From: VRUE01 sp033856275
GTDB taxonomy: Bacteria; Actinomycetota; Thermoleophilia; Solirubrobacterales; 70-9
Length of the DNA: 64,000 bases
Direction of reading: 5' to 3'
NCBI GenBank assembly: GCA_033856275.1
Contig: JAWVFJ010000047.1
Span: 1 to 64,000, forward strand
Numbering within the stretch: position 1 is the first letter of the stretch; the number at the start of each line of letters is the position of its first letter. Shown piece after piece: positions 25,437 to 32,187 of the stretch. Both the position numbers and the translations under genes were made by a program. The notes under the pieces were generated by a model that was not told the origin of the DNA, made no database searches, and saw only the letters and a list, made by a program, of their open reading frames with translations.

Positions 25437-25517
25437 CGAGCTTTCAGTCCCGGAGCGAGTTCATGCCGACAGCCAATGTCTTCCAAACTAGCCTGACGTC
25501 GCGAAGCTCGATCCACA

Positions 25518-25967
25518 TCAGTCGTGCGACTGCGGCTGAAATATAGGGAGGCGCTGAATAACCTCGGCAACCTCAGCGGGGAGCCGATAAATGGTCCGCT
25601 CTCCGCCGCCGGGAACAACTTCCTTGTAGTCAATCCAGTCGAAGCGGATCGGCTCTTGCGTGCCGGTGTCGCCTCGCCAGCGCTTTGCCGCCCGTCCAGT
25701 GGTTCGGTGCCAACTCTTGATCGTGTCGTAGTCGACACTGAGATTTTGGGCCAAGTCCTCGAGGGTGAATCCCGGCCTACCCCTGAAATCCTCGATCCGG
25801 GCCGCAGCTCCAAACACTTTGCGCCCGTTGTTGCTCAGGTACTCATTGAAGTATCGCTCGACAGGATCATCAAACTCACTCGATGGCGCCACACTTGGTG
25901 CGTCTAGGCCCGAGACTCGCACGGTCGTTCCCTCCGGGACGGTGAGCTTGATCTCTAGTGTTGGCAT
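25518..25967 (-). CDS. putative DNA-binding protein upstream of the SIR2 gene
   Basis: A 149-residue protein from an ATG with a strong AGGAGA 7 bases upstream. It starts with a likely beta strand (MPTLEIKLTVPEGTTVRVSG) followed by a linker, then a helix-turn-helix-like segment FTLEDLAQNLSVDYDTIKSW HRTTGRAAKRW. The C-terminus is mixed. It has no signal peptide. It probably acts as regulator or partner of the SIR2 protein transcribed after it. The gene lies about 125 bases inside the right end of the third cassette. Confidence 0.7.
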   Translation of the reverse strand: MPTLEIKLTVPEGTTVRVSGLDAPSVAPSSEFDDPVERYFNEYLSNNGRKVFGAAARIEDFRGRPGFTLEDLAQNLSVDYDTIKSWHRTTGRAAKRWRGDTGTQEPIRFDWIDYKEVVPGGGERTIYRLPAEVAEVIQRLPIFQPQSHD

Positions 25968-26091
25968 GGGCTTCTCTCCTAATAGGGGCCGTAGACTGAA
26001 AGACAGTGTAGACCATCACCCTGTCTTTAGGGTCCGCCCGGATTGGTCGGCGTTCCGGGCGCCTCGTCCTCCGCCCCGTGGCTGCTGCTTC

Positions 26092-26191
26092 GCGCGATGA
26101 GCGGGAGCGCGTTTTGGGTCGCCTTCGGTCGCTGATCTCGGGTTTGACTCCGACTCAGCGGGATCGGCCCAAACAATTGATGCAAAGACAA
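26092..26191 (+). repeat. right-end repeat of the inserted element (copy 2)
   Basis: The sequence is nearly identical to 19022-19122. It ends ...ttgatgcaaagacaa and is followed directly by the coding sequence of the split IS110 gene (gggcggcgtttagcttgcgg). This is the right junction of the inserted DNA. Confidence 0.8.
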
Positions 26192-27060
26192 GGGCGGCGT
26201 TTAGCTTGCGGTTGCCGAGTCGGGAGAGGCGGTGGCGGCGCACCCTGCCGAAGGACACCTCGATCGGCGCGCAACCGGCGTGGCGGGCAAGCGCCGAATC
26301 GCTGGCGAAACGCTTCGCGCCACCGATCTCAACCAGGAGACGAGCGGCAATCAGATCCCCCATCCCCGACAGCTCCAAAAGACCGGGCGCCATCGGCCGG
26401 ACCAAGACCGCGATCTCGGCGCGCAGCGCCTCCTCGGCGCGGGTCAACTCGCCGATGCGGACCAGCTGCTCGCGGCAGATCCGTACCTGCACTCCGGCCC
26501 CATAGCGGCCGAGGCGTTGGGAGAGGCCGCGACGGGTCGCCTCGCGATTGAGGCTCCGGGCGTAGGGCTCAAGACCTGAGTCGAGATCGTGCAGATGCCA
26601 GCGCAGTCGCGAGACGATCGCCGTGCGCTCGGCGACGAGATCCTCGCGGTGGTCGAACAGCAGCTTCAGCTCACGCAGCTCGGGACCGTGCGTCGCAGCA
26701 GGCAGCCTCGGTTCGCGAAGTGCGGCTCGGGCGACGGCGAGCGCGTCGATCGAGTCCGACTTCCCGACCGTGCGGGCGCTCCGCCTGACGCCCGCAGTCA
26801 TCCGCGTGCCGACTCGCAACACCGGCTCCCCGGCCGCCAGCAGCGAGCGCTCGAGGCGGCCGTTGACGTGGCGGCAGTCCTCCAGCGCAAAGCGCAGCTC
26901 GCCGCCTTGTCCGGCCATCTCGTGCGCCCAGACGCGCAGACGCTCGTGGCCTTCGTCTGTCCCTGGCACAGTCAGCTCGCCAAGGAGCTGGCCGCTGGCG
27001 TTATTGACTGCGGCCGCAGTGTGGGTGTCTTTGTGGGGGGTCGATCCCAATCGTGATCAC
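26190..27060 (-). pseudogene. 5' part of a split IS110-family transposase gene, also frameshifted
   Basis: The product shows the DEDD RuvC-like N-terminal domain: IGID..KDTHTAAAV, ALEDCRHVNG and GKSDSIDALAVARAAL. It also has the C-terminal segment ELSGMGDLIAARLLVEIGGA with RRHRLSRLGNRKLNAAL, typical of IS110/IS116/IS902. The true start is the GTG at 27060, 8 bases after AGGAGG. A run of six C at 27041-27046 (family expectation is five) shifts the frame after GID, so the reading from TTG at 27050 loses the first catalytic Asp. The 3' end is cut at 26190 and its remainder is at 12957-13138. The downstream open frame to 26016 runs into non-homologous repeat DNA. It is inactive as it stands. Confidence 0.85.
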
Positions 27061-27550
27061 TGCCTAGATTCCTCCTGCCTTTGGTTGTCTGGGGTGCGGA
27101 TCGGCGGCGGACAGAACCAGGTTTGGCTGAGCAGGCTCCTATTAGGTCACGCCGTCGGTCCTCGAAGCGCGGCGGGCGACAGGACCCTCTCGGTCAGCCT
27201 CCAAAGGCGACGAGATAATGCGGGGTCAGCCCGCCGCGCTGAGGACGCTAGGCCGGGGGTTAGACGTCAACACCGCGGCTTCGTGGAGGCATGGAACCAC
27301 CGGGTTCGTAGTGTGTCGGGCTGTAGGGCTGTGGCTGTGAGGGCGGTCTAGAGCTGCCTCTGGCAGCTCTAGACCGGCTGGCTCTGCATGGCTGGTGACT
27401 CTCGTGGCCTGTCTGAGTCTCGCTCGTCTGGGAATGGATGGGCTATGTCGTCGGTGGTGCTGGCTAGCTATGCAGATGCCTCTGGGCGGTGGCTTTGCTC
27501 GCCGCCAGGCGACAAAGCACCGCCCCGCCAGGGCCGGAAAAGCTAAGCGT
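27061..27550 (-). ncRNA. structured non-coding region upstream of IS110 gene (candidate bridge RNA)
   Basis: There is no supported ORF. Structure is strong: a 12-bp stem at 27166-27177 / 27229-27240 (agcgcggcgggc/gcccgccgcgct) encloses a small hairpin at 27183-27195, and a perfect 14-bp hairpin with 3-base loop lies at 27345-27375 (ggtctagagctgcc/ggcagctctagacc). IS110-family recombinases are known to use a bridge RNA encoded next to the gene, often upstream. The region up to about 27380 is a candidate for it. The location of the element end is not known. The rest, up to the thermonuclease gene, shows nothing. Confidence 0.35.
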
Positions 27551-28084
27551 CTAACGGGCGCTGTGGAAGTTGCCGCCGCAGGCGGACCAGACGCCGCGCC
27601 CAGCGCGGCGAGCCTGGGCCTGGGCACGTTCGAAGCGTGCAAGGCCGTCGAAGCGCTGGCCCTCGAAGCGATAGACCTCGGCCCAGCCTCGCCGAAGCTG
27701 AGCGAGTTCGAGCTGACTGCCGCCGATGAAGGCGTGGGCGAGAATGCGTCCGTAGCAGTCGCGCGGCGCTGCGATGGAATCCCCGCGCAGGGTGATCGGC
27801 GCACCTGCCGGCGCGAGGGCGCGCATGGAGGAGGCGGCAGATCGTGAGCCGCACTCGACAGGAGTGCCCGGCCTTACGTCCTCTGGCGTGTCGATGCCGA
27901 CAAGGCGGACATAGGCAAGACGACGCGAGGGCAGGCGGACGCGCAAGGTGTCCCCGTCAACCGCGTAGGCGACGGTAGCGCGCTGAGGCGTCTTGGCCGT
28001 GGGCTCGGAGGTGCGGCTGTCGAGGCTGCACCCGGAGACCAGGGCCAAGACGAGGCAGGAGAGGAGCAGCACGGCTGTTTTCAC
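27551..28084 (-). CDS. SNase-like (thermonuclease) lipoprotein
   Basis: The start is the GTG at 28084 (VKTAVLLLSCLVLALVSGC), giving 177 residues; the ORF opens 21 bases earlier. A lipoprotein signal ends in the lipobox VSGC, so it is exported and membrane-anchored. The SNase/TNase fold follows: YAVDGDTLRVRL with the metal-binding Asp, VRLVGIDTPEDVR with the catalytic Arg/Asp region, and CYGRILAHAF. It would hydrolyse DNA or RNA outside the cytoplasm with calcium. It is downstream of NADAR and SSB-like genes, in the same direction. Similar SNase genes are common on conjugative plasmids. Confidence 0.83.
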   Translation of the reverse strand: MKTAVLLLSCLVLALVSGCSLDSRTSEPTAKTPQRATVAYAVDGDTLRVRLPSRRLAYVRLVGIDTPEDVRPGTPVECGSRSAASSMRALAPAGAPITLRGDSIAAPRDCYGRILAHAFIGGSQLELAQLRRGWAEVYRFEGQRFDGLARFERAQAQARRAGRGVWSACGGNFHSAR

Positions 28085-28110
28085 ACGGCCGAATCTAGGC
28101 TGCACTTCGG

Positions 28111-28638
28111 TCAGGCGCCGCGCAGATCGGCGCGGACCTCCATCAGGGCCAAGCCAAGCAGGTTGCGGCCGGTGTAACCGCCGTGGAGATCCCGGCCGCC
28201 CCAGACGAAGTCTGACGGGCTGTCCTCGACCAGAGGGCGATCGCCGGTGCCAAGGAGCGCATCGCGAAAGCCGGGGAGCGCGAACTTGCGAGCGCAGGCG
28301 AAACGCATCACCGAGAACTTGATCTCCTCCCAGTCAGCTCGCAGGGCGATCCTGCGGCCGCCCTCCCCTCGGGGACCGCCGCGCCGCCTTGCGCGAACCG
28401 GACCTGGGGCGGAAAGAACCCAAAGGAATTCCTCACGCGTCTGGGCCTTGCACGCCTGGAAGTAGTGCTCCACTGTAGGCACCGCGAAGCGCTGAGCAGG
28501 TTGAGGGTGGCCTTGCCAACCTCCTGGCAGCTGCAAGCCAGAGGTCAAGGCGAAGTTGGAGAGCTTCCCGCCGTAGAAATAGACGGTGCCCTGGGAGTCC
28601 CAGGGACCGCTCTGCCGGTAAGCGACGACGGCGCTCAT
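28111..28638 (-). CDS. NADAR (YbiA-like) family protein
   Basis: A 175-residue protein of the NADAR family. Motifs: VYFYGGKLSNFAL, VPTVEHYFQACKAQ (with the conserved Glu), WEEIKFSVMRFACARKF and LVEDSPSDFVWGGRDL, in the family order. Members of the family cleave N-glycosidic bonds; YbiA acts on riboflavin intermediates, and phage or defence-linked NADARs act on ADP-ribosylated guanine. Here the start overlaps the SSB-like gene by four bases (ATGA), so the link is to DNA metabolism or DNA ADP-ribose reversal more than to riboflavin. This is inferred from context. No signal peptide was seen. Confidence 0.85.
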   Translation of the reverse strand: MSAVVAYRQSGPWDSQGTVYFYGGKLSNFALTSGLQLPGGWQGHPQPAQRFAVPTVEHYFQACKAQTREEFLWVLSAPGPVRARRRGGPRGEGGRRIALRADWEEIKFSVMRFACARKFALPGFRDALLGTGDRPLVEDSPSDFVWGGRDLHGGYTGRNLLGLALMEVRADLRGA

Positions 28639-28991
28639 GCCGTCGTCGCCGGTCGCGCGCGCAGGATCACGCGCGCGCCCTCGTCCAACAAGACCTCCTG
28701 CCGATCAGCGCGCTCGCGCTCAGGTCCGATAATCCCGACTCCCTCGATCAGATCCCCCACAAGCAACCCGTCAGCGCAACGCTCGGCCTCTGCCCCTTTC
28801 ACATAGAGAGAGACCTTCGGCGGTTTGCTCGCCGGTCCAAGCGCCTCTCCGACCACCAGGAGACGGCAGACCGCGGCGCCGTCTCTCAGCCGTCCGAACT
28901 GCGGTGCCTTGGTGAGCCAACCTCGGGCGAAGGTCCGAAGGACCGGCTCCTGCGTGTTCGCCGCCTGCGCTCCACTCTGTACTGCTGCCAT
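28635..28991 (-). CDS. SSB-like OB-fold protein (divergent)
   Basis: A 118-residue protein with an SSB-type OB-fold pattern: VLRTFARGWLTKAPQFGRL, DGAAVCRLLVVGEAL, VSLYVKGAEAERCADGLLVG and DLIEGVGII. It lacks the acidic C-terminal tip (DDDIPF) by which true SSBs recruit partners, and is shorter than usual. It may protect plasmid DNA or serve in conjugation. The ATG has aaaaggagcg upstream. The leader shares GC-rich hairpin blocks with that of ssb at 29.7 kb. Confidence 0.7.
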   Translation of the reverse strand: MAAVQSGAQAANTQEPVLRTFARGWLTKAPQFGRLRDGAAVCRLLVVGEALGPASKPPKVSLYVKGAEAERCADGLLVGDLIEGVGIIGPERERADRQEVLLDEGARVILRARPATTA

Positions 28992-29312
28992 TTGATCGCT
29001 CCTTTTCGGATCGCCCCTCGGGGCTTCTTACTTACTTGCGCCAGCCGAAAAAGCCCCGGACATCCGAACCGCGCACCGAGCGAAGCGAGGGGAAGGGGCG
29101 AAGCCCCTTGCGCGGGGCGGTGCCGGGGCTAGGCTGAAAAGCAAGTGAGTGAGAAGCTGCGAGCGCTGAAGCTCATGAGAAGGGAACCGTAGAGACCGTG
29201 ACGGTAGAGAGGTGCACACAACTAACCCGCTCGTGTGCCTCGCGGGTAGTCAGCTGCTGTACACGAGAAGGCCCGGTGCGAGAGCGCCGGGCCTTCTCGA
29301 TTCGGTGTCGGC
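28992..29312. other. non-coding interval with structured leader
   Basis: There is no supported gene. On the minus strand, just upstream of the SSB-like gene, is a very GC-rich tract with hairpins (aaggggcttcgcccctt at about 29092-29108). A minus-strand open frame of 63 codons exists but is repetitive Pro/Arg/Ala and unlikely. The interval ends with the ssb terminator hairpin. Confidence 0.4.
29265..29298 (-). terminator. hairpin after ssb
   Basis: A 12-bp perfect stem gagaaggcccgg / ccgggccttctc with a 10-base loop begins about 14 bases after the ssb stop at 29313 (reading the minus strand). No T-run is present. Confidence 0.65.
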
Positions 29313-29744
29313 TCAGAACGGAATGTCGTCGTCTCCGGCACCCGCTGCCGCCGTCGCCAACTCCCCGGCCTGGGCCGGCTCGGCAGCCTCCGGCGGCGCG
29401 CTGCCCTTCGGGCTACCAAGGAACTGAACGTCGCCGGCCAGGAGCTCGACCTTCTGGCGCTTGCCGCTGCCGTCTTTTGCCTCCCACTCGCGCCAGTCCA
29501 GACGGCCCTGAACCGCGACCCCGCTGCCCTTCTCCAGGTGCTCAGAGCAGGCGCCGCCTCGTTTGTTCCAGACCTTGACGTCGAAGTAGTTGGGCTTGTC
29601 CTCCCACTCGCCGGTCTCGCTGTTTTTGCGGCGCGTGTTCACCGCGACCCGCAGCTCGCAAACCGAGGAACCGCTTTCAAAGCTCGTCAGCTGGGGGTCT
29701 TTGGTCAGGTTGCCGGTGATGGCGAATACGTTGACGTTTGACAC
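29313..29744 (-). CDS. ssb: single-stranded DNA-binding protein
   Basis: A 143-residue SSB. The OB-fold is clear: VNVFAITGNLTKDPQLTSF, VCELRVAVNTRRKN, NYFDVKVWNKRGGACSEHLE and KGSGVAVQGRLDWREWE. A flexible Ala/Pro linker leads to the acidic tip GDDDIPF that binds partner proteins. It coats single-stranded DNA in replication and repair, and plasmid copies help establishment after transfer. The start is a GTG with AAAAGGAGG upstream. It is shorter than most chromosomal SSBs, and its neighbours suggest it belongs to a mobile element. Confidence 0.92.
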   Translation of the reverse strand: MSNVNVFAITGNLTKDPQLTSFESGSSVCELRVAVNTRRKNSETGEWEDKPNYFDVKVWNKRGGACSEHLEKGSGVAVQGRLDWREWEAKDGSGKRQKVELLAGDVQFLGSPKGSAPPEAAEPAQAGELATAAAGAGDDDIPF

Positions 29745-29918
29745 TTCGGGCCTCCTTTTAGAGGTGGTTCGATTGACGAGCCCAGGTAGGGCGCGCGACC
29801 GAACTCGCGGAACCGAGCCGAAGGCGAGGGGAACCCCCCTTGTGGGGGTTGAAGCGCGGGCGGCGTGTGCCAGCCTGGGGTGAGGAATTCGGACTGCCTC
29901 TCTGGAGGTGCTTGTGGA

Positions 29919-30357
29919 CTACGCAGTCGCGAGTACCGGGACAGCTGCTCCATCGCCCCAGTCATCCTGCGGAGGCTCGACCTCGAGCAGCGCGTCCTCG
30001 ATACGCCGGGCGAGCCGGTCGATTAGCTCGGCATAGCGCCCGACCTCGTCCTCCTTGCTCCAGCCCGTCATGTAGGGGATGGATGAACCGGAGGTGTCGA
30101 GACCGAGCGAGGCGCAGACGGTGTAGGCAACGCACTCGACCACGACCTCCTCTTGCGCACGGGTCAGCTTCGAATCGTCTTCTTGACAATCGACCACCAC
30201 GAATGCGTGGGCAAGCTCCGTGGATCCCAGCCGCAATCTGGGCGTTGGGCGAGAAGTCCTCCCCGACCTCTTCGACCTTGATCCAGTTCTTCCCGCGATG
30301 GCACAACCCCTCTGCACGACCGTCGATCTTCTCGACCCTGAAGGCGTAGCCGATCAA
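29919..30357 (-). pseudogene. ArdC-like antirestriction metalloprotease domain, frameshifted in HExxH
   Basis: The first frame codes IGYAFRVEKIDGRAEGLCHR ... EEVGEDFSPNAQIAAGIH. The second codes ELAHAFVVVDCQEDDSKLTR ... EEVVVECVAYTVCASLGLDT and SSIPYMTGW to a stop at 29919. Joined by removing one G at about 30222-30227 they give IHELAHAF, the zinc HExxH motif, in a domain like that of ArdC antirestriction proteins and ImmA/IrrE peptidases. ArdC protects incoming plasmid DNA from restriction. The N-terminal ssDNA-binding domain was not seen. The start used is a TTG at 30357. It is probably inactive unless the shift is an error. Confidence 0.65.
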
Positions 30358-30880
30358 TCGGCTCAGATGGTCGAGTAGGTGCAGGTCGGGTGGCCTTTGG
30401 CGTAGCCCAGAGCAATCAGGTCGCTCAAGGCCGTTTCAGCCACGCTGAGCGTCGTTCAGCTGCGGCCCAGTGGGACAGGCCCAGGTGATGCCAGCTCCGA
30501 GCATCGCGTCCAGAACGCCCTGTGTGCTTCGCGGGCTACCCAGGCTCCCGCCCGCGAGGAGGTCGTTCGTCCCGGCCGAGCCGCGTTGGTTTAACACCGC
30601 TGGTATCCATGCCCCGCGTGACCCCAACCGGGCTCGCCGCAATCGGAAATCCGGCAGCACACCTACGGCCCACCACGAGGCGGCGTGGGTGCGGCGCGGC
30701 GGCATCGGTCGTTGCTGAGAGGCCCTCCAACCAAGACGGAGCCTGTCACCTCAGAACCGCGATACCCCCTCGACCGATACCCCGTCCCCGCCAAGGCCGA
30801 CGCCCCTTCAGCATCGAGTTCGGGACGTAGGGCAGTCTTAGAGAAACCGACGTGACATAGCCCTTGAAAAGGCATCGATC
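30358..30880. other. intergenic stretch, only very short ORFs
   Basis: A 26-codon minus-strand ORF lies at 30363-30443 (starting at a GTG, ending ..GHPTCTYSTI). A plus-strand open frame around 30720-30850 codes a Pro-rich tail (EPRYPLDRYPVPAKADAP) with no start. Neither is supported by a ribosome site. Several competing frames are Pro/Arg-rich and unlikely. No RNA gene was seen. Confidence 0.35.
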
Positions 30881-31414
30881 TCAGTTTTGCGTGCGTCGTA
30901 CCAGCCGTCCCTTTCGAAAATACAGTTCCCAATAGGCGTAGCGGAGGACCACAGCTGGCTTCCGACCTGATTCATAGATCTGTTCATACACTTCAGGAGC
31001 TCCGAGTATTTTTTTCACCGCTCCCACAGTCATCCCAGGTACCACACGCAAGAGCACCTTACGATCCAATATACGTTCTGGCAGGGAAGTCCTTGCACCC
31101 CGGACTTCGCGAACTCTCTGTTGTAGCTTGCCATCTTGAAAGCGGAGCTGCCATGGAGGGTAGCCCACAATAGCTTCCCTGCCGTAAGTATTTTCGAAGA
31201 CTGGCTCGCCAAGCCTGGTCTCGACATCTCCTCGCGATGCACCCTGGGACAGGCTCAACACTATCTCGTCAACGCCCTCAGGACCGCTGGTCGGCGACCC
31301 AGCATCCTGTCCCGAACAGCCGACAAGGTTGCACGTAGCGATTGCTATGCCAACCAGTCCGAGCCAAACAGCGAGATAACGCCCTGTCGTTTTGTTGCTC
31401 ATGCGTACCTTCAT
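30881..31414 (-). CDS. lipoprotein with two BamE/SmpA-like repeats
   Basis: A 177-residue lipoprotein: the hydrophobic segment LAVWLGLVGIAIATCNLVGC ends in lipobox LVGC. The mature part has two similar units, LSQGASRGDVETRLGEPVFE with a following YPPWQLRFQDGKL, and VVPGMTVGAVKKILGAPEVY with AYWELYFRKGRL, resembling the BamE/SmpA or PepSY-like fold (a helix pair before a beta sheet). It is exported and likely anchored to the membrane. It is downstream of the RHS gene, and could be an accessory or immunity protein; there is no direct evidence. Codon use is less GC-ending than in most of the window. Confidence 0.75.
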   Translation of the reverse strand: MKVRMSNKTTGRYLAVWLGLVGIAIATCNLVGCSGQDAGSPTSGPEGVDEIVLSLSQGASRGDVETRLGEPVFENTYGREAIVGYPPWQLRFQDGKLQQRVREVRGARTSLPERILDRKVLLRVVPGMTVGAVKKILGAPEVYEQIYESGRKPAVVLRYAYWELYFRKGRLVRRTQN

Positions 31415-31478
31415 TCATAACGCAGTGATTGGCCGTCCAGCACGGCGACTACCTCCTTAACAATGCACGGTTAATTTA

Positions 31479-32186
31479 TCAATGCCTACAGCCCGCTGGT
31501 TTAGATACTCCGACCTGCACGCCAGATCGGGTCCACGCACCAATCCGCCTAATGCACGACAGCCTTCCACTAAAAGTCGCCACGCCATATCCAAAGTCTG
31601 ATTGCATATGCGCTCGGTGTGCCAGATCCCCACCAATTGGCCGCGCATGAATTCGAAGAAGCTTCTCCCTACCTCCCGGACGCTCGATCAACACCTTTAG
31701 TAGCGCCACATTCCGGCGCGTCAGAAAGAACAGCATGGATTCTGGACCCTGATCCGTCGAAAAAGTGCCGCGGGCGGCAAGCTGTTGGGGATGCCGTGGG
31801 ACGCTGTATCCACAGTAGGCAGTTTCATCAGATAGCGCTCTTTCGACGACTCTCGTTCCCCAGCAATTGCGGACTCCGCGGCCGAACACCCACACCCCCC
31901 AGTGGCCTTTCTGCTTGAGGGAACCACCAGCCAACTTAACCGCGTAAGCTGGAATGGCCGCCTGTTTGTTGGCCTCAGAAGGCGTCACGTCGGCAAAGAC
32001 CACCAGCGCAATTACCGTGGCTGTGAACCCCGCGACCCATCGCCAACGTACGCGGCCTCCGCCTGTGCCGGGCGATGCAAGCGTGGGTGCGCAAGACGAG
32101 ACGCTCGCGCCGACGCCCCCTTGCACAGTCCATCTGACCATGGGCCTCACCTCCGGATGTTGACTGAGATCGTCAAGTTGCCTCAT
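31479..32186 (-). CDS. exported protein directly after the RHS gene, candidate immunity partner
   Basis: A 235-residue protein. A long N-terminus precedes a membrane or signal segment WVAGFTATVIALVVFADVTP, and a region with a few Cys follows (NCWGTRVVERALSDETAYCG). The ATG at 32186 lies two bases after the stop of the RHS gene, so translation is likely coupled; a later ATG (MVRWTVQ) could also start it. It has no recognised family. A gene right after an RHS gene with a distinct tip is where immunity proteins are found, but an exported immunity protein would have to act at the cell surface. Confidence 0.68.
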   Translation of the reverse strand: MRQLDDLSQHPEVRPMVRWTVQGGVGASVSSCAPTLASPGTGGGRVRWRWVAGFTATVIALVVFADVTPSEANKQAAIPAYAVKLAGGSLKQKGHWGVWVFGRGVRNCWGTRVVERALSDETAYCGYSVPRHPQQLAARGTFSTDQGPESMLFFLTRRNVALLKVLIERPGGREKLLRIHARPIGGDLAHRAHMQSDFGYGVATFSGRLSCIRRIGAWTRSGVQVGVSKPAGCRH

Positions 32187-32187
32187 T

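Larger units (their letters stand above)
13139..26189. mobile_element. 13-kb multi-cassette insertion splitting an IS110 transposase gene
   Basis: The segment is bounded by two halves of one IS110 transposase gene. Its left end is cccgtcaaagttgtctcg and its right end is gcccaaacaattgatgcaaa followed by gac. The dinucleotide AA is shared at both junctions, like a 2-bp crossover or duplication. Right-end copies at 19022-19122 and 21790-21812, and a second left end at 21815, divide the interior into three cassettes: 13139-19120, 19123-21812 and 21815-26189. Cargo is a lipoprotein, SIR2-like and TIR-NB-ARC-TPR proteins (first); a 770-residue nuclease-like protein (second); HNH-like, CGNR, thioesterase, and HTH+SIR2 (third). 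No integrase or transposase is seen within it, so the enzyme that moved it is unknown. Confidence 0.65.

Noticed and set aside
13139..26189. The island as a class 1 type integron or a Tn7-like element
   Set aside because: No integron integrase, no attC-like folded sites of the usual type, and no tnsABC-like genes were seen.
26016..26190. The C-terminal 58 residues of the IS110 open frame as part of the transposase
   Set aside because: They are read through the right-end repeat, not transposase sequence; the true C-terminus lies at 12957-13138.
30470..30830. Plus-strand ORFs of 82 and 102 codons
   Set aside because: Pro/Arg-rich, overlapping one another in different frames, with no ribosome site or family likeness.
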